64,000 bases of DNA from Murinocardiopsis flavida (GCF_003014485.1 NZ_PYGA01000017.1:62001-126000); one strand, 5' to 3'. Counted from the stretch's first letter, positions 24,265 to 35,798 are shown. Notes: generated by a model from the sequence alone, not told the origin. Numbers and translations are program-made.

Positions 24265-24306
24265 CACGGTTTTCATTTTGACCGTGTCTACCGGCTCGGT
24301 TACCCT
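24265..24306 (+). promoter_or_regulatory. str operon (rpsL) promoter with overlapping dyad
   Basis: TTGACC at 24278-24283 and TACCCT at 24301-24306 with an exact 17-bp spacer. CACGGT (24265-24270) and ACCGTG (24281-24286) form an inverted repeat around the -35. The start would be near 24313, leaving a 260-nt leader before rpsL with no ORF or obvious hairpin terminator. A second -10-like TAGAAT at 24208 lacks a good -35. Confidence 0.6.
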
Positions 24307-24572
24307 GGACTTTCCTGCCCGTGAGTCGACGGGTCACACGCGTGCGCTCCATTGGATGCGATCTCAGTTCATGTGGGTCGCAGACGCTTGCGCCGCGTGA
24401 TACCTCCTCCCATGATCATCGACCATTTGGTCGGCGTCGGCCGGTGCTCACAGTGCCGGAACAACCGCGACACGCCCGGATGCGTGGGTCGGGGGGGACG
24501 GGAATGTCAGCAGGTCAACAGCGAAGACTCGGCTAACAACCGGCGTAGGTCACGAGTAAGTACGGAGACGCG

Positions 24573-24944
24573 GTGCCCACCATCCAGCAGCTTGTCCGCA
24601 AGGGCCGCCAGAGCAAGGTCGCCAAGAACAGGACCCCGGCGCTCAAGGGGAGCCCCCAGCGTCGTGGTGTGTGCACGCGTGTCTACACCACCACGCCCAA
24701 GAAGCCGAACTCGGCGCTGCGCAAGGTCGCTCGCGTGAAGCTGAGCAGCCAGATCGAGGTCACCGCGTACATCCCCGGTGTCGGCCACAACCTCCAGGAG
24801 CACTCGATCGTGCTCGTCCGCGGCGGCCGTGTGAAGGACCTTCCCGGTGTGCGCTACCGGATCGTGCGCGGTTCGCTCGACACGCAGGGCGTCCGCAACC
24901 GCAAGCAGGGTCGCAGCCACTACGGCGCGAAGAAGGAGAAGTAA
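24573..24944 (+). CDS. rpsL: 30S ribosomal protein S12
   Basis: A 123-residue S12 at the decoding centre. The streptomycin-related lysines are both wild type, in [11 protein letters not shown] (Lys43) and [12 protein letters not shown] (Lys88), so the protein looks drug-sensitive. GTG start preceded by GGAGACGCG. rpsG follows after 2 nt, a tightly coupled pair. Confidence 0.99.
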   Translation: MPTIQQLVRKGRQSKVAKNRTPALKGSPQRRGVCTRVYTTTPKKPNSALRKVARVKLSSQIEVTAYIPGVGHNLQEHSIVLVRGGRVKDLPGVRYRIVRGSLDTQGVRNRKQGRSHYGAKKEK

Positions 24945-24946
24945 GT

Positions 24947-25417
24947 ATGCCGCGCAAGGGCCCGGCGCCGAAGCGCCACCTGATCAACGACCCGGTCTAC
25001 GGTTCGCCTCTGGTCACCTCGCTGATCAACAAGGTGCTCATGGACGGCAAGCGCTCCATCGCGCAGAGCATCGTCTACGAAGCCCTTGAGGGTGCCCGCG
25101 AGAAGTCCGGCCAGGACCCGCTCGTCGTCCTCAAGCGCGCGCTGGACAACGTGAAGCCGGCCCTTGAGGTGCGCAGCCGCCGTGTCGGTGGCGCCACCTA
25201 CCAGGTGCCGGTCGAGGTTCGCGCCTCCCGCAGCACCACGCTGGCGCTGCGCTGGCTGATCCAGTACAGCCGCGCCCGCCGCGAGAAGACCATGACCGAG
25301 CGCCTGATGAACGAGCTGGTCGACGCCAGCAACGGTCTGGGCGCGAGCGTCAAGCGCCGCGAGGACGTCCACAAGATGGCCGAGTCCAACAAGGCGTTCG
25401 CCCACTACCGCTGGTAA
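24947..25417 (+). CDS. rpsG: 30S ribosomal protein S7
   Basis: A 156-residue S7, which nucleates assembly of the 30S head and represses the str operon in E. coli. Contains [10 protein letters not shown] at the start and the [12 protein letters not shown] beta hairpin that reaches the E site. ATG start with AAGGAGAAG overlapping the end of rpsL. Full normal length; 45 nt before fusA. Confidence 0.99.
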   Translation: MPRKGPAPKRHLINDPVYGSPLVTSLINKVLMDGKRSIAQSIVYEALEGAREKSGQDPLVVLKRALDNVKPALEVRSRRVGGATYQVPVEVRASRSTTLALRWLIQYSRARREKTMTERLMNELVDASNGLGASVKRREDVHKMAESNKAFAHYRW

Positions 25418-25462
25418 CCCCCGCGGCTTATCGATACGAGAGACCGAGAGAAGACGAGCCAC

Positions 25463-27577
25463 ATGGCTACCACTGCTCTTGACCTTGCCAAGGTCCGCAA
25501 CATCGGGATCATGGCGCACATCGACGCGGGCAAGACCACGACGACTGAGCGGATCCTCTTCTACACCGGCGTGAACTACAAGCTCGGTGAGGTCCATGAG
25601 GGCGCGGCCACCATGGACTGGATGAAGGAGGAGCAGCAGCGGGGTATCACCATTACCTCCGCTGCGACCACGACGCACTGGAACGACACGACGATCAACA
25701 TCATCGACACGCCCGGCCACGTGGACTTCACTGCCGAGGTCGAGCGGTCGCTGCGTGTGCTCGATGGTGCGGTCGCGGTGTTCGACGCCAAGGAAGGCGT
25801 CGAACCGCAGTCGGAGCAGGTGTGGCGTCAGGCCGACCGCTACAACGTCCCGCGGATCTGTTTCGTCAACAAGATGGACAAGATCGGCGCGGAGTTCCAG
25901 CGCTGCGTCGACATGATCAGCGACCGCCTGGGTGCGAACCCGCTGGCGATCCAGCTCCCCATCGGTGCGGAGTCCGACTTCAAGGGCGTCATCGACCTCG
26001 TCCGCATGAAGGCCTACGTCTGGAGCGACGAGGCCGCCAAGGGCGAGATGTACGACACGATCGACATCCCGGACACCCACGCCGAGGCGGCGCGCGAGGC
26101 GCACGACAAGATGGTCGAGGTGCTCGCCGAGGCCGACGACGAGATCATGGAGCTCTACCTGGAGGGCCAGGAGCCCACCGTGGAGCAGATCGTCCCGGCG
26201 ATCCGCCGTGCGACCGTCGCCGGTACGGCCATCCCGATCGTTTGCGGCACCGCGTTCAAGAACAAGGGCGTGCAGCCGCTGCTCGACGCGGTCGTCGACT
26301 ACCTGCCGACCCCTCTGGACGTCGAGGCCGTCGCCGGCCACGACCCCAAGGACGAGGCGGAGAAGCCCGAGCTCCAGCGCAAGCCGAGCAACGAGGAGCC
26401 CTTCTCCGCGCTGGTCTTCAAGATCATGAGCGACCCCCACCTGGGCAAGCTCACCTACATCCGGGTGTACTCCGGTGTCCTGGAGGCCGGCACCGCGGTG
26501 CTGAACAGCCTCAAGGGCCGCAAGGAGCGCATCGGCAAGATCTACCGGATGCACGCCAACAAGCGCGAGGAGATCGCGAGTGTCGGCGCCGGTGACATCG
26601 TCACGGTGATGGGCCTCAAGGACACCACCACGGGCGAGACGCTGTGCGACCCCGGGCACCCCATCGTGCTGGAGTCCATGACGTTCCCCGCGCCGGTGAT
26701 CGAGGTCGCGGTCGAGCCGAAGACGAAGAGCGACCAGGAGAAGCTGGGCAGCGCGATCCAGCGCCTCGCCGAGGAGGACCCGTCCTTCACGGTGCACGGC
26801 GACGAGGAGACCGGCCAGACCATCATCGGCGGCATGGGCGAACTGCACCTCGAGGTGCTGGTCAACCGCATGCGCGATGACTTCAAGGTCGCCGCCAACA
26901 TCGGCAAGCCGCAGGTGGCCTACCGCGAGACCATTCGCAAGAAGGTCGTCAAGGTCGACTACACCCACAAGAAGCAGACCGGTGGCTCCGGCCAGTTCGC
27001 GCGCGTCATCATCGACCTCGAACCGCTCGTGGTCGACGGTGTGGGCGACAGCGCCGGGTACGAGTTCGAGAACAAGGTCACGGGTGGCCGGATCCCGCGC
27101 GAGTACATCCCGTCGGTCGACGCCGGCTGCCAGGAGGCCGCGCAGTTCGGCATCCTCGCCGGCTACCCGCTGGTCGGGGTCAAGGTCACCCTTCAGGACG
27201 GTGCCGCGCACGACGTCGACTCCTCGGAGCTCGCGTTCAAGGTGGCCGGCTCCATGGTCTTCAAGGAGGCCGCTCGTCAGGCCAAGCCGGTTCTGCTCGA
27301 ACCGGTCATGGCGGTCGAGGTCACCACGCCCGAGGACTACATGGGCGACGTCATCGGTGACCTCAACAGCCGCCGCGGTCTGATCCAGAGCATGGACGAG
27401 CGCTCCGGCGCGCGGGTCGTCAAGGCCCAGGTCCCGCTCTCGGAAATGTTCGGTTACGTGGGTGACCTGCGCAGCCGTACTCAGGGTCGGGCGAACTACA
27501 CGATGGTGTTCGACTCCTACGCCGAGGTGCCGACCAACGTCTCCACGGAGATCGTTGCCAAGGCCCGCGGCGAGTAA
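25463..27577 (+). CDS. fusA: Elongation factor G
   Basis: A 704-residue translocase GTPase. G1 is AHIDAGKT (about residues 17-24), switch I precedes [11 protein letters not shown]3 is DTPGHVDF and G4 NKMDK. The domain II-V order is complete, with [10 protein letters not shown] in domain IV and [12 protein letters not shown] in domain V. No sign of the truncations seen in second EF-G paralogues. ATG start with CGAGAGACCGAGAGAAG upstream; the tuf gene follows after 69 nt. Confidence 0.99.
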   Translation: MATTALDLAKVRNIGIMAHIDAGKTTTTERILFYTGVNYKLGEVHEGAATMDWMKEEQQRGITITSAATTTHWNDTTINIIDTPGHVDFTAEVERSLRVLDGAVAVFDAKEGVEPQSEQVWRQADRYNVPRICFVNKMDKIGAEFQRCVDMISDRLGANPLAIQLPIGAESDFKGVIDLVRMKAYVWSDEAAKGEMYDTIDIPDTHAEAAREAHDKMVEVLAEADDEIMELYLEGQEPTVEQIVPAIRRATVAGTAIPIVCGTAFKNKGVQPLLDAVVDYLPTPLDVEAVAGHDPKDEAEKPELQRKPSNEEPFSALVFKIMSDPHLGKLTYIRVYSGVLEAGTAVLNSLKGRKERIGKIYRMHANKREEIASVGAGDIVTVMGLKDTTTGETLCDPGHPIVLESMTFPAPVIEVAVEPKTKSDQEKLGSAIQRLAEEDPSFTVHGDEETGQTIIGGMGELHLEVLVNRMRDDFKVAANIGKPQVAYRETIRKKVVKVDYTHKKQTGGSGQFARVIIDLEPLVVDGVGDSAGYEFENKVTGGRIPREYIPSVDAGCQEAAQFGILAGYPLVGVKVTLQDGAAHDVDSSELAFKVAGSMVFKEAARQAKPVLLEPVMAVEVTTPEDYMGDVIGDLNSRRGLIQSMDERSGARVVKAQVPLSEMFGYVGDLRSRTQGRANYTMVFDSYAEVPTNVSTEIVAKARGE

Positions 27578-27646
27578 TCGCGACACGCAACAACTCAGTT
27601 AGCAAACTCGTACGTCACACGGCGTTAGACCAGTAGGAGAAGTCCA

Positions 27647-28840
27647 GTGGCGAAGGCCAAGTTCGAGCGGACCAAGCCGCACGTCAACATCGGCACCATC
27701 GGTCACATCGACCACGGCAAGACGACGCTGACCGCTGCCATCACCAAGGTGCTGCACGACGCGTACCCGGAACTCAACCCCTTCACGCCTTTCGAGGACA
27801 TCGACAAGGCCCCTGAAGAGCGCGAGCGCGGTATCACCATTTCCATCGCGCACGTGGAGTACCAGACCGAGTCGCGGCACTACGCTCACGTCGACTGCCC
27901 GGGCCACGCCGACTACGTGAAGAACATGATCACGGGTGCGGCCCAGATGGACGGCGCCATCCTGGTCGTCGCCGCCACCGACGGTCCGATGCCGCAGACC
28001 AAGGAGCACGTGCTCCTCGCCCGCCAGGTCGGCGTGCCCTACATCGTGGTGGCCATGAACAAGGCCGACATGGTGGACGACGACGAGATCTTCGAGCTCG
28101 TCGAGCTCGAGGTGCGCGAGCTCCTCAGCGAGTACGAGTTCCCCGGCGACGACCTGCCCGTCGTCAAGGTCTCCGCGCTCAAGGCGCTGGAGGGCGACGA
28201 GAAGTGGGCCGAGGCCGTTCTCGAACTCATGAAGGCCGTTGACGAGAACATCCCGGAGCCGGTCCGCGACGTCGAGAAGCCCTTCCTCATGCCGATCGAG
28301 GACGTCTTCTCGATCACCGGCCGCGGCACCGTCGTGACCGGCCGCATCGAGCGCGGTGTCGTCAACGTCAACGAGACCGTCGACATCGTCGGGATCAAGG
28401 ACACCAAGCAGACCACCACCGTCACCGGTGTGGAGATGTTCCGCAAGCTGCTCGACCAGGGCCAGGCGGGCGACAACGTCGGCCTGCTCCTGCGCGGCAT
28501 CAAGCGCGAGGACGTGGAGCGCGGCCAGGTCATCATCAAGCCGGGCACCACCACCCCGCACACCGAGTTCGAGGGCCAGGTCGTCATCCTGTCCAAGGAC
28601 GAGGGCGGACGGCACACCCCGTTCTTCAACAACTACCGGCCCCAGTTCTACTTCCGCACCACGGACGTCACCGGCGTCGTCACGCTGCCCGAGGGCACCG
28701 AGATGGTCATGCCGGGCGACAACACCGAGATGAAGGTCGAGCTGATCCAGCCGGTCGCCATGGAGGAGGGCCTCAAGTTCGCCATCCGCGAGGGTGGCCG
28801 GACGGTCGGCGCCGGTCGTGTCACGAAGGTTGTCAAGTAG
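27647..28840 (+). CDS. tuf: Elongation factor Tu
   Basis: A 397-residue EF-Tu. G1 GHIDHGKTT (residues 19-27), G2 region RGITI, G3 [13 protein letters not shown]4 NKADMV. Domains II and III are complete, ending [14 protein letters not shown] start with GTAGGAGAA upstream. It is the likely substrate class for Doc-type toxins, which makes the TA pair at 11.1 kb of interest. Only one tuf copy lies in this window. Confidence 0.99.
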   Translation: MAKAKFERTKPHVNIGTIGHIDHGKTTLTAAITKVLHDAYPELNPFTPFEDIDKAPEERERGITISIAHVEYQTESRHYAHVDCPGHADYVKNMITGAAQMDGAILVVAATDGPMPQTKEHVLLARQVGVPYIVVAMNKADMVDDDEIFELVELEVRELLSEYEFPGDDLPVVKVSALKALEGDEKWAEAVLELMKAVDENIPEPVRDVEKPFLMPIEDVFSITGRGTVVTGRIERGVVNVNETVDIVGIKDTKQTTTVTGVEMFRKLLDQGQAGDNVGLLLRGIKREDVERGQVIIKPGTTTPHTEFEGQVVILSKDEGGRHTPFFNNYRPQFYFRTTDVTGVVTLPEGTEMVMPGDNTEMKVELIQPVAMEEGLKFAIREGGRTVGAGRVTKVVK

Positions 28841-28874
28841 CACAACGCAAGGGGTGCCGGAGTCACGGTGCCTC

Positions 28875-28925
28875 GGTGTGGCGGTCGGGCCGCAGGTCGG
28901 TTCGGCCGCCACACCATGAACGACG
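28875..28925 (+). terminator. Hairpin after tuf
   Basis: GGTGTGGCGG (28875-28884) pairs with CCGCCACACC (28916-28925). It lies 34 nt after the tuf stop without a U tract and probably separates the str and S10 transcripts. The remaining spacer to 29087 holds a GC hairpin around 29010-29030 but no promoter I can call with confidence. Confidence 0.5.
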
Positions 28926-29087
28926 CCATCGGGCTCTGTAGCGGTGAAGCCACCTCAGGGGACAGCCCTGAAGCACTTTCTCAGGTGAATAGAGCCAGCA
29001 ATAGGGCAGCCCCGAGGGGGCCCCGAGCCGGAGTCATCGGCCGGCGCGCGGCCTCTACGGACACGAACGAAGGACGATAAGGCCACC

Positions 29088-29396
29088 ATGGCGGGACAGA
29101 AGATCCGCATTCGGCTCAAGGCATATGACCACGAGGTCATCGACAGCTCGGCGCGCAAGATCGTCGAGACGGTGACCCGGACGGGCGCGCAGGTCGCGGG
29201 CCCGGTGCCGCTGCCGACGGAAAAGAACGTTTACTGCGTCATCCGTTCGCCGCACAAGTACAAGGACTCGCGCGAGCACTTCGAGATGCGCACGCACAAG
29301 CGGCTGATCGACATCATCGACCCGACGCCGAAGACCGTCGACTCGCTCATGCGGCTCGACCTTCCGGCCGGCGTCGACATCGAGATCAAGCTCTAA
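29088..29396 (+). CDS. rpsJ: 30S ribosomal protein S10
   Basis: A 102-residue S10 (also NusE, the NusB partner). Contains [12 protein letters not shown] and the [20 protein letters not shown] segment of the extended loop. ATG start with GAAGGACGATAAGG upstream. First gene of the S10 cluster after a 247-nt spacer. Confidence 0.99.
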   Translation: MAGQKIRIRLKAYDHEVIDSSARKIVETVTRTGAQVAGPVPLPTEKNVYCVIRSPHKYKDSREHFEMRTHKRLIDIIDPTPKTVDSLMRLDLPAGVDIEIKL

Positions 29397-29409
29397 GGGA
29401 CGCACAGAC

Positions 29410-30057
29410 ATGACCAAGCAGATCAAGGGAGTTCTGGGCGAGAAGCTCGGCATGACCCAGGTCTTCGACGACGCGGGCCGGATCGTGCCCGTGACGGTCC
29501 TGAAGGCCGGTCCGTGCGTCGTGACCCGCGTCCGTACTCCGGATACCGACGGCTACTCCGCCGTGCAGCTCGGCTACGGCGACATCAACCCGCGCAAGGT
29601 GAACAAGCCTCTCGGCGACTACCTGCGCCGGCACGAGCTCCCCGTCAAGCGCCACTTCGTCGAGGTCCGCACCACCGACGCGAGCGAGTTCTCGCTGGGC
29701 GAGGTGCTGGACGCCGGTGCCTTCGCCACGGGCGAGAAGGTCGACGTCACGGGCAAGACGAAGGGCAAGGGGTTCGCGGGTGTGATGAAGCGCCACGGGT
29801 TCCGCGGCCTCAGCGCCACGCACGGCACCCAGCGCAAGCACCGGTCGCCCGGCTCCATCGGCGGCTGCGCCACCCCCGGACGCGTGTTCAAGGGCATGCG
29901 GATGGCCGGGCGCATGGGCAACTCGCGCAAGACCATCCAGAACCTCATCGTGCACGCGGTCGACGCCGACAAGGGGCTGATCCTCGTGAAGGGTGCGGTT
30001 CCCGGCCCGAACGGCGGCCTGGTGCTCGTTCGCACCGCCGCGAAGGGGGGTAAGTAG
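29410..30057 (+). CDS. rplC: 50S ribosomal protein L3
   Basis: A 215-residue L3 near the peptidyl-transferase centre. Starts [15 protein letters not shown] and includes the internal loop [20 protein letters not shown] with the methylated-Gln region. ATG start, 13 nt after rpsJ, and rplD starts 3 nt after its stop. Confidence 0.99.
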   Translation: MTKQIKGVLGEKLGMTQVFDDAGRIVPVTVLKAGPCVVTRVRTPDTDGYSAVQLGYGDINPRKVNKPLGDYLRRHELPVKRHFVEVRTTDASEFSLGEVLDAGAFATGEKVDVTGKTKGKGFAGVMKRHGFRGLSATHGTQRKHRSPGSIGGCATPGRVFKGMRMAGRMGNSRKTIQNLIVHAVDADKGLILVKGAVPGPNGGLVLVRTAAKGGK

Positions 30058-30060
30058 GCC

Positions 30061-30720
30061 ATGGCGACCATCAAGGTCTCCGGTTCCGACCGGACCGTCG
30101 ATCTCCCCGCGGAGGTCTTCGAGCAGAAGGTCAACATCCCGCTGATCCACCAGGTGGTCGTGGGCCAGGAGGCGGCGGCCCGGCAGGGCACGCACTCCAC
30201 CAAGACCCGCGGCGAGGTGCGCGGCGGCGGCAAGAAGCCGTACCGCCAGAAGGGCACCGGCCGCGCCCGCCAGGGTTCGACCCGCGCCCCGCAGTTCGCC
30301 GGCGGTGGGACGGTGCACGGCCCCAAGCCGCGCGACTACTCCCAGCGGACCCCCAAGAAGATGAAGGCCGCCGCACTGCGCAGCGCCCTCTCGGACCGGG
30401 CCCGGCACGGCCGGCTGCACGTCGTCAGCGACTTCGTCGCGGCCGACGTCACCACCAAGCGCACGCAGACCGCGCTGAAGGCGCTGCGCGAGATCACCGG
30501 GTCCGAGAAGGTCCTGATCGTTCTCCACAGCGACGACGAGCACAACCGGCTGGCGCTGCGCAACCTGCCCGAGGTGCACTTCCTCGACGCCGACCAGGTG
30601 AACACCTACGACGTCCTGTACTCGGACGACATCGTGTTCACCGAGGCCGCCTACGAGGAGTTCCTCGCCCACGTGCAGGGCACCTCGTCGGCTGCGACGT
30701 CTCAGGAGGACGACCAGTGA
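30061..30720 (+). CDS. rplD: 50S ribosomal protein L4
   Basis: A 219-residue L4. The long tunnel loop contains [20 protein letters not shown] and [14 protein letters not shown], without the small deletions linked to macrolide resistance as far as can be judged. In E. coli L4 represses the S10 operon. ATG start 3 nt after rplC; the stop overlaps the rplW GTG start by 4 nt. Confidence 0.99.
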   Translation: MATIKVSGSDRTVDLPAEVFEQKVNIPLIHQVVVGQEAAARQGTHSTKTRGEVRGGGKKPYRQKGTGRARQGSTRAPQFAGGGTVHGPKPRDYSQRTPKKMKAAALRSALSDRARHGRLHVVSDFVAADVTTKRTQTALKALREITGSEKVLIVLHSDDEHNRLALRNLPEVHFLDADQVNTYDVLYSDDIVFTEAAYEEFLAHVQGTSSAATSQEDDQ

Positions 30721-31007
30721 GGATCCCCGACCCTCGGGACATCATCGTCGAACCGGTGATCTCCGAGAAGAGCTACGGGCTCATGGACCAGAACAAGTAC
30801 ACGTTCCTGGTTCGCCCCGGCTCCAACAAGACGCAGATCAAGCAGGCTGTCGAGCAGATCTTCTCGGTGAAGGTCACCTCGGTCAACACGATCAACCGCC
30901 AGGGGAAGCGCAAGCGGACCCGGTTCGGGTTCGGGAAGCGTCCCGACACCAAGCGCGCGATCGTGAGCCTCAAGGACGGCGACCGGATCGACATCTTCGG
31001 AGTCTGA
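30717..31007 (+). CDS. rplW: 50S ribosomal protein L23
   Basis: A 96-residue L23 at the tunnel exit, docking site for trigger factor and SRP. Contains [12 protein letters not shown] and [15 protein letters not shown]. The GTG start overlaps the rplD stop (GTGA), preceded by CAGGAGGAC inside rplD. Confidence 0.98.
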   Translation: MRIPDPRDIIVEPVISEKSYGLMDQNKYTFLVRPGSNKTQIKQAVEQIFSVKVTSVNTINRQGKRKRTRFGFGKRPDTKRAIVSLKDGDRIDIFGV

Positions 31008-31062
31008 TCCACCCGCCGTACCGGTTCATCCCGAGCAACACGTAAAGGAATGCGCGAAGAAG

Positions 31063-31896
31063 ATGGGCATTCGTAAGTACAAGCCGACGACACCGGGTCG
31101 CCGCGGATCGAGCGTGAGCGACTTCGTCGAGGTCACACGTTCGACCCCGGAGAAGTCCCTGGTCCGTCCGCTTCACTCCAAGGGCGGGCGCAACGGCCAC
31201 GGCCGTATCACAGCCCGCCACCAGGGCGGCGGTCACAAGCGCGCGTACCGCGTGATCGACTTCCGCCGCCACGACAAAGACGGCGTTCCCGCCAAGGTCG
31301 CACACATCGAGTACGACCCCAACCGGACCGCCCGGATCGCCCTGCTGCACTACGTCGACGGCGAGAAGCGCTACATCCTCGCGCCGGCCGGCCTCAAGCA
31401 GGGAGCCCGCGTCGAGAACGGCCCCAACGCCGACATCAAGCCGGGCAACTGCCTCCCGCTGCGCAACATCCCCACGGGTACGTTCGTGCACGCGGTCGAG
31501 CTGAAGCCCGGCGGCGGCGCCAAACTGGGCCGCTCCGCGGGATCGCAGATCCAGCTCCTGGCGAAGGAGGGCAACTACGCCACGCTGCGCATGCCCTCTG
31601 GTGAGATGCGCCAGGTCGAGGTCACCTGCCGGGCGACCGTCGGCCAGGTCGGCAACGCCGAGCAGTCCAACATCAGCTGGGGCAAGGCCGGCCGCATGCG
31701 GTGGAAGGGCAAGCGCCCGACCGTCCGCGGTGTCGCCATGAACCCGGTCGACCACCCGCTCGGCGGTGGCGAGGGCAAGAGCTCGGGTGGCCGCCACCCG
31801 GTCAGCCCGTGGGGCCAGCCCGAGGGCCGTACCCGCAAGCCCGGCAAGGCCAGCGACCGGCTCATCGTGCGTCGGCGTAGCAAGAAGAAGCGGTAA
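31063..31896 (+). CDS. rplB: 50S ribosomal protein L2
   Basis: A 277-residue L2, required for peptidyl transfer and subunit joining. Includes [19 protein letters not shown] near the N-terminus and the conserved C-terminal [20 protein letters not shown], whose His is functionally important. ATG start after a 55-nt spacer. Confidence 0.99.
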   Translation: MGIRKYKPTTPGRRGSSVSDFVEVTRSTPEKSLVRPLHSKGGRNGHGRITARHQGGGHKRAYRVIDFRRHDKDGVPAKVAHIEYDPNRTARIALLHYVDGEKRYILAPAGLKQGARVENGPNADIKPGNCLPLRNIPTGTFVHAVELKPGGGAKLGRSAGSQIQLLAKEGNYATLRMPSGEMRQVEVTCRATVGQVGNAEQSNISWGKAGRMRWKGKRPTVRGVAMNPVDHPLGGGEGKSSGGRHPVSPWGQPEGRTRKPGKASDRLIVRRRSKKKR

Positions 31897-31908
31897 GGAG
31901 CACGTCTG

Positions 31909-32187
31909 ATGCCACGTAGCCTTAAGAAGGGCCCCTTCGTCGACGACCACCTGGTGAAGAAGGTGGAAGGGCAGAACGAGAAGGGCACCAAGAACGTCAT
32001 CAAGACGTGGTCGCGCCGCTCCATGATCATCCCGGAGATGATCGGGCACACGATCGCCGTCCACGACGGGCGCAAGCACGTTCCCGTGTTCGTGTCGGAG
32101 TCGATGATCGGCCACAAGCTCGGTGAGTTCGCTCCCACGCGCACTTTCCGCAGCCACGTCAAGGAAGACCGCCGTAGCCGCCGTTAG
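31909..32187 (+). CDS. rpsS: 30S ribosomal protein S19
   Basis: A 92-residue S19. Begins [15 protein letters not shown] and contains [24 protein letters not shown] start with AAGGAGCACG just upstream, 12 nt after rplB. Forms the S13-S19 pair of the 30S head. Confidence 0.99.
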   Translation: MPRSLKKGPFVDDHLVKKVEGQNEKGTKNVIKTWSRRSMIIPEMIGHTIAVHDGRKHVPVFVSESMIGHKLGEFAPTRTFRSHVKEDRRSRR

Positions 32188-32259
32188 CGGTTGCACGAGT
32201 AATGAGCCATGTTCCCCATGGTGAATGGGGATGAGAGTTCCGTGAGCGAGGGAAAAGCG

Positions 32260-32634
32260 ATGGGAACGAGGGCACAGGCACGGTTTGTCCGTGTTACGCC
32301 CCGGAAGGCCCGCCGAGTGGTGGACCTTATTCGCGGGCTGCCCGCTGACGAGGCACAGGCGGTGCTCCGGTTCGCGCCGCAGGCGGCGAGTGAACCGGTG
32401 GGCAAGGTGCTCGCGAGCGCCATCGCCAACGCCGAGCACAACGACAAGCTCGACCGCGGGTCGTTGGTGATCAGCCGGGCGTGGGTGGACGAAGGTCCGA
32501 CCCTGAAGCGCATCAGGCCGCGCGGTTTCGGCCGTGCGTTCCGGGTCACCAAGCGAACCAGCCACATCACCGTGGTCGTCGAGACGCGCGAGAGCGCCGG
32601 CGCCTCGTCCAAGACGAAGGAAAGGACCCGATAG
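32260..32634 (+). CDS. rplV: 50S ribosomal protein L22
   Basis: A 124-residue L22 lining the exit tunnel. The ATG start ([20 protein letters not shown]) has GAGGGA 7 nt upstream; upstream in-frame ATG/GTG codons (32209, 32242) would add a non-conserved leader peptide and are rejected. The tunnel loop region with [17 protein letters not shown] is intact. The final base of its TAG stop is the first base of the rpsC GTG. Confidence 0.98.
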   Translation: MGTRAQARFVRVTPRKARRVVDLIRGLPADEAQAVLRFAPQAASEPVGKVLASAIANAEHNDKLDRGSLVISRAWVDEGPTLKRIRPRGFGRAFRVTKRTSHITVVVETRESAGASSKTKERTR

Positions 32635-33470
32635 TGGGCCAGAAGGTCAACCCGCACGGGTTCCGACTCGGTATCTCCACCGACTACAAGAGCCGGTGGT
32701 ATGCGGATAAGCTGTACAAGGACTACGTCAAGGAAGACGTTGCGATCCGCCGGCTGCTGAACCAGAACATGGAGCGCGCCGGCATCTCCAAGATCGAGAT
32801 CGAGCGCACCCGCGACCGCGTCCGCGTCGACATCCACACCGCCCGGCCGGGCATCGTCATCGGCCGCCGCGGCGTCGAGGCCGACCGCATCCGCACCAAC
32901 CTCGAGAAGCTGACCAAGAAGCAGATTCAGCTCAACATCATCGAGGTCAAGAACCCCGAGATCGACGCGCAGTTGGTCGCTCAGGGTGTGGCGGAGCAGC
33001 TGTCCAGCCGTGTCGCGTTCCGTCGGGCGATGCGCAAGGCGATGCAGAGCGCCATGAAGAGCGGCGCCAAGGGCATCCGTATCCAGTGCGGTGGCCGGCT
33101 CGGCGGCGCGGAGATGTCGCGCTCCGAGTTCTACCGCGAAGGCCGTGTCCCGCTGCACACGCTCCGCGCCGACATCGACTACGGCTTCTTCGAGGCCCGT
33201 ACGACGTTCGGCCGCATCGGCGTGAAGGTGTGGATCTACAAGGGCGACGCTCCGGCGACCCGCGCCGAGCGCGAGGCCGCGGCTGCCGCCGCGCAGCGCG
33301 CTCCGGGCGGCGGCGCCGGCGCCGCAGGCAAGGGCGGGCGCGAGCGTCCGCAGCGCCGCCGCCGTCCGCAGGGCGGAGCGCCGGGCCAGCCCGACGCCGC
33401 CAAGGCCGGCGCAGCCGCTGAGGCCCCCGCGCCGCAGGCCGCCGAGAAGTCCGGGAACGAGGAGAGCTGA
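32634..33470 (+). CDS. rpsC: 30S ribosomal protein S3
   Basis: A 278-residue S3 at the mRNA entry tunnel. N-terminal KH domain with the GxxG-type [17 protein letters not shown] segment, then the conserved C-terminal domain to about residue 210. The last 65 residues or so are an Ala/Gly/Pro/Arg-rich extension common in actinomycetes. GTG start overlaps rplV by 1 nt with AAAGGA upstream. Confidence 0.98.
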   Translation: MGQKVNPHGFRLGISTDYKSRWYADKLYKDYVKEDVAIRRLLNQNMERAGISKIEIERTRDRVRVDIHTARPGIVIGRRGVEADRIRTNLEKLTKKQIQLNIIEVKNPEIDAQLVAQGVAEQLSSRVAFRRAMRKAMQSAMKSGAKGIRIQCGGRLGGAEMSRSEFYREGRVPLHTLRADIDYGFFEARTTFGRIGVKVWIYKGDAPATRAEREAAAAAAQRAPGGGAGAAGKGGRERPQRRRRPQGGAPGQPDAAKAGAAAEAPAPQAAEKSGNEES

Positions 33471-33473
33471 CCG

Positions 33474-33890
33474 ATGCTCATTCCCCGTAAGGTCAAGTAC
33501 CGCAAGCAGCACCACCCCGACCTCAGCGGTCGCGCCAAGGGTGGCACCAGGGTCAACTTCGGTGAGTTCGGCATCCAGGCACTGGAGTCCGCCTACGTCA
33601 CCAACCGGCAGATCGAGTCGGCGCGTATCGCGATGACCCGGCACATCCGCCGTGGCGGCAAGGTGTGGATCACGATCTTCCCGGACCGCCCGCTGACCAA
33701 GAAGCCCGCCGAGACCCGCATGGGTTCCGGCAAGGGTTCGCCGGAATGGTGGGTCGCCCCGGTCAAGCCCGGACGCGTGATGTTCGAGCTGTCCGGTGTG
33801 CCGGAGGAGATCGCGAAGGAAGCGATGCGCCGCGCCATGCACAAGCTGCCCATGAAGTGCAAGTTCGTGAAGCGAGAGGCGGGGGAGTAA
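33474..33890 (+). CDS. rplP: 50S ribosomal protein L16
   Basis: A 138-residue L16 contacting tRNA at the A site. Starts [16 protein letters not shown], and includes [23 protein letters not shown] and [16 protein letters not shown] start 3 nt after rpsC. Its TAA stop shares its last A with the rpmC ATG. Confidence 0.99.
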   Translation: MLIPRKVKYRKQHHPDLSGRAKGGTRVNFGEFGIQALESAYVTNRQIESARIAMTRHIRRGGKVWITIFPDRPLTKKPAETRMGSGKGSPEWWVAPVKPGRVMFELSGVPEEIAKEAMRRAMHKLPMKCKFVKREAGE

Positions 33891-34144
33891 TGGCAAAGTC
33901 CCTGACCGCCAGTGAGCTGCGCGGGCAGTCCGTCGAGGATCTGACCGGCAAGCTCAAAGAGGCGAAGGAAGAGCTGTTCAACCTCCGCTTCCAGGCCGCC
34001 ACCGGGCAGCTCGACAACCACGGCCGGCTCCGTGTCGTCAAGCGTGAGATCGCGCGGATCTACACGGTCATGCGGGAGCACGAACTCGGCATCATGCCGC
34101 TGACCGGTGAGTCGGCTGAGGAGACGAAGGAAGCAGCCGAATGA
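33890..34144 (+). CDS. rpmC: 50S ribosomal protein L29
   Basis: An 84-residue L29 with [20 protein letters not shown] and the [14 protein letters not shown] signature. Starts by 1-nt overlap with rplP (GGGGGAG upstream) and ends by a 4-nt ATGA overlap with rpsQ. The C-terminal tail is acidic and slightly longer than the E. coli protein. Confidence 0.98.
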   Translation: MAKSLTASELRGQSVEDLTGKLKEAKEELFNLRFQAATGQLDNHGRLRVVKREIARIYTVMREHELGIMPLTGESAEETKEAAE

Positions 34145-34425
34145 GCGAAGAGAAGGCCCTGACTCGCGACCACGAGCGCAACTACCGCAAGGTGCGCGAG
34201 GGCCTGGTCGTCAGCGACAAGATGGACAAGACCGTGGTCGTCGAGGTGGAAGACCGCATCAAGCACGCCATGTACGGCAAGGTCATCCGCCGCACCACCA
34301 AGTACAAGGCGCACGACGAGCAGAACAGCTGCGGCGTCGGCGACCGGGTCCGTCTCATGGAGACCCGCCCGATGTCGGCGACCAAGCGCTGGCGCATCGT
34401 GGAGATCCTGGAGAAGGCCAAGTAA
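34141..34425 (+). CDS. rpsQ: 30S ribosomal protein S17
   Basis: A 94-residue S17. Contains [20 protein letters not shown] and the [20 protein letters not shown] loop. ATG start overlaps rpmC by 4 nt. A 107-nt spacer with an inverted repeat (CCGGCTCGGCGGCCG region) precedes rplN. Confidence 0.98.
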   Translation: MSEEKALTRDHERNYRKVREGLVVSDKMDKTVVVEVEDRIKHAMYGKVIRRTTKYKAHDEQNSCGVGDRVRLMETRPMSATKRWRIVEILEKAK

Positions 34426-34532
34426 ATTCCGCCGGCTCGGCGGCCGATTCGTGGAGATCGGCCGCCGCCGGGCGGTATCGAGCAACTGCCATGCGCGAGC
34501 CGTGAACTCGCGCGCAGAAATCAGGAGCAGAC

Positions 34533-34901
34533 GTGATTCAGCAGGAGTCGCGACTCAAGATCGCCGACAACACGGGTGCCAAGGAAATCTTGACCATCCG
34601 CGTCCTCGGCGGCTCGGGTCGGCGCTACGCGGGTATCGGCGACATCATCGTGGCGACGGTGAAGGACGCGCTTCCCAACGCCGGCGTGAAAAAGGGCGAT
34701 GTCGTCAAGGCCGTCGTGGTGCGCACCAGTAAGGAGCGCCGCCGGCCCGACGGCTCCTACATCCGCTTCGATGAGAACGCCGCCGTGCTCATCAAGGACG
34801 GTGGGGACCCGCGAGGCACCCGTATCTTCGGCCCGGTAGGGCGTGAGCTGCGGGACAAGAAGTTCATGCGCATCATTTCGCTTGCGCCGGAGGTGCTCTA
34901 G
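34533..34901 (+). CDS. rplN: 50S ribosomal protein L14
   Basis: A 122-residue L14, normal length. Begins [19 protein letters not shown] and includes [23 protein letters not shown] start with ATCAGGAG upstream. First gene after the 107-nt break that divides the S10-like from the spc-like segment. Confidence 0.98.
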   Translation: MIQQESRLKIADNTGAKEILTIRVLGGSGRRYAGIGDIIVATVKDALPNAGVKKGDVVKAVVVRTSKERRRPDGSYIRFDENAAVLIKDGGDPRGTRIFGPVGRELRDKKFMRIISLAPEVL

Positions 34902-34904
34902 GCG

Positions 34905-35210
34905 ATGAAGATCAAGAAGGACGACGAGGTCATCGTCATCGCCGGCAAGGACAAGGGTGCCACGGGGAAGGTCATCAAGTCCCTCCCCAAGGAGAACCGG
35001 GTCGTTGTCGAGGGTGTCAACCTCATCAAGAAGCACAAGAAGGCGAACCAGGCGGGCGGCCAGCAGGGTGAGGTCGTCACCCAGGAGGCGTCGATCCACG
35101 TGAGCAACGTGGCACTGGCCGAGGACGGCAAGGCCACCCGCGTCGGATACCGCTTCGAGGAAGACGGAACCAAGGTTCGGGTCTCCCGCCGCAGTGGTAA
35201 GGACATCTGA
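34905..35210 (+). CDS. rplX: 50S ribosomal protein L24
   Basis: A 101-residue L24 with KOW motif [19 protein letters not shown] near the N-terminus. ATG start 3 nt after rplN; its TGA stop shares the last A with the rplE ATG. Confidence 0.98.
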   Translation: MKIKKDDEVIVIAGKDKGATGKVIKSLPKENRVVVEGVNLIKKHKKANQAGGQQGEVVTQEASIHVSNVALAEDGKATRVGYRFEEDGTKVRVSRRSGKDI

Positions 35211-35785
35211 TGACGGTCACGAACGACACCGCCGCCCCGGCGATGCCGCGCCTCAAGGAGAAGTACCGCGCCGAGATCATCCCGGCGCTGCGCTCCGAGT
35301 TCGACATCGCCAACATCATGCAGGTCCCCGGGCTCACCAAGATCGTGGTGAACATGGGGGTCGGCGAGGCCGCGCGCGACGCGAAGCTGATCCAGGGCGC
35401 CATCGCCGACATCCAGGCCATCACCGGGCAGAAGCCGAAGGTGAACCGGGCCAAGAACTCCATCGCGCAGTTCAAGCTGCGCGAGGGCCAGCCGATCGGC
35501 GTCAGCGTCACGCTGCGCGGCGACCGGATGTGGGAGTTCCTGGACCGGCTGCTCTCCCTCGCGCTGCCCCGGATCCGCGACTTCCGCGGCCTGTCGCCGA
35601 AGCAGTTCGACGGCCGCGGGAACTACACGTTCGGTCTGACCGAGCAGGTCATGTTCCACGAGGTCGACCCCGACAAGATCGACCGTCCCCGCGGGATGGA
35701 CATCACGGTCGTCACCACGGCGACCGACAACGACCAGGGCCGCTACCTGCTCAAGCAGCTCGGCTTCCCGTTCAAGGACGCCTGA
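35210..35785 (+). CDS. rplE: 50S ribosomal protein L5
   Basis: A 191-residue L5, the 5S rRNA-binding protein of the central protuberance. Contains [20 protein letters not shown] and [21 protein letters not shown] 15-residue N-terminal extension precedes the canonical PRLKEKYR start. ATG start overlaps rplX by 1 nt. Confidence 0.98.
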   Translation: MTVTNDTAAPAMPRLKEKYRAEIIPALRSEFDIANIMQVPGLTKIVVNMGVGEAARDAKLIQGAIADIQAITGQKPKVNRAKNSIAQFKLREGQPIGVSVTLRGDRMWEFLDRLLSLALPRIRDFRGLSPKQFDGRGNYTFGLTEQVMFHEVDPDKIDRPRGMDITVVTTATDNDQGRYLLKQLGFPFKDA

Positions 35786-35798
35786 GGAGACCACAGGT

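Noticed and set aside
21301-24276. A 991-codon minus-strand frame opposite the DUF4190-like gene and lipoprotein gene
   Set aside because: It crosses a terminator and two genes with clear plus-strand starts and signals, and its peptide mirrors the repeats of the sense frame.
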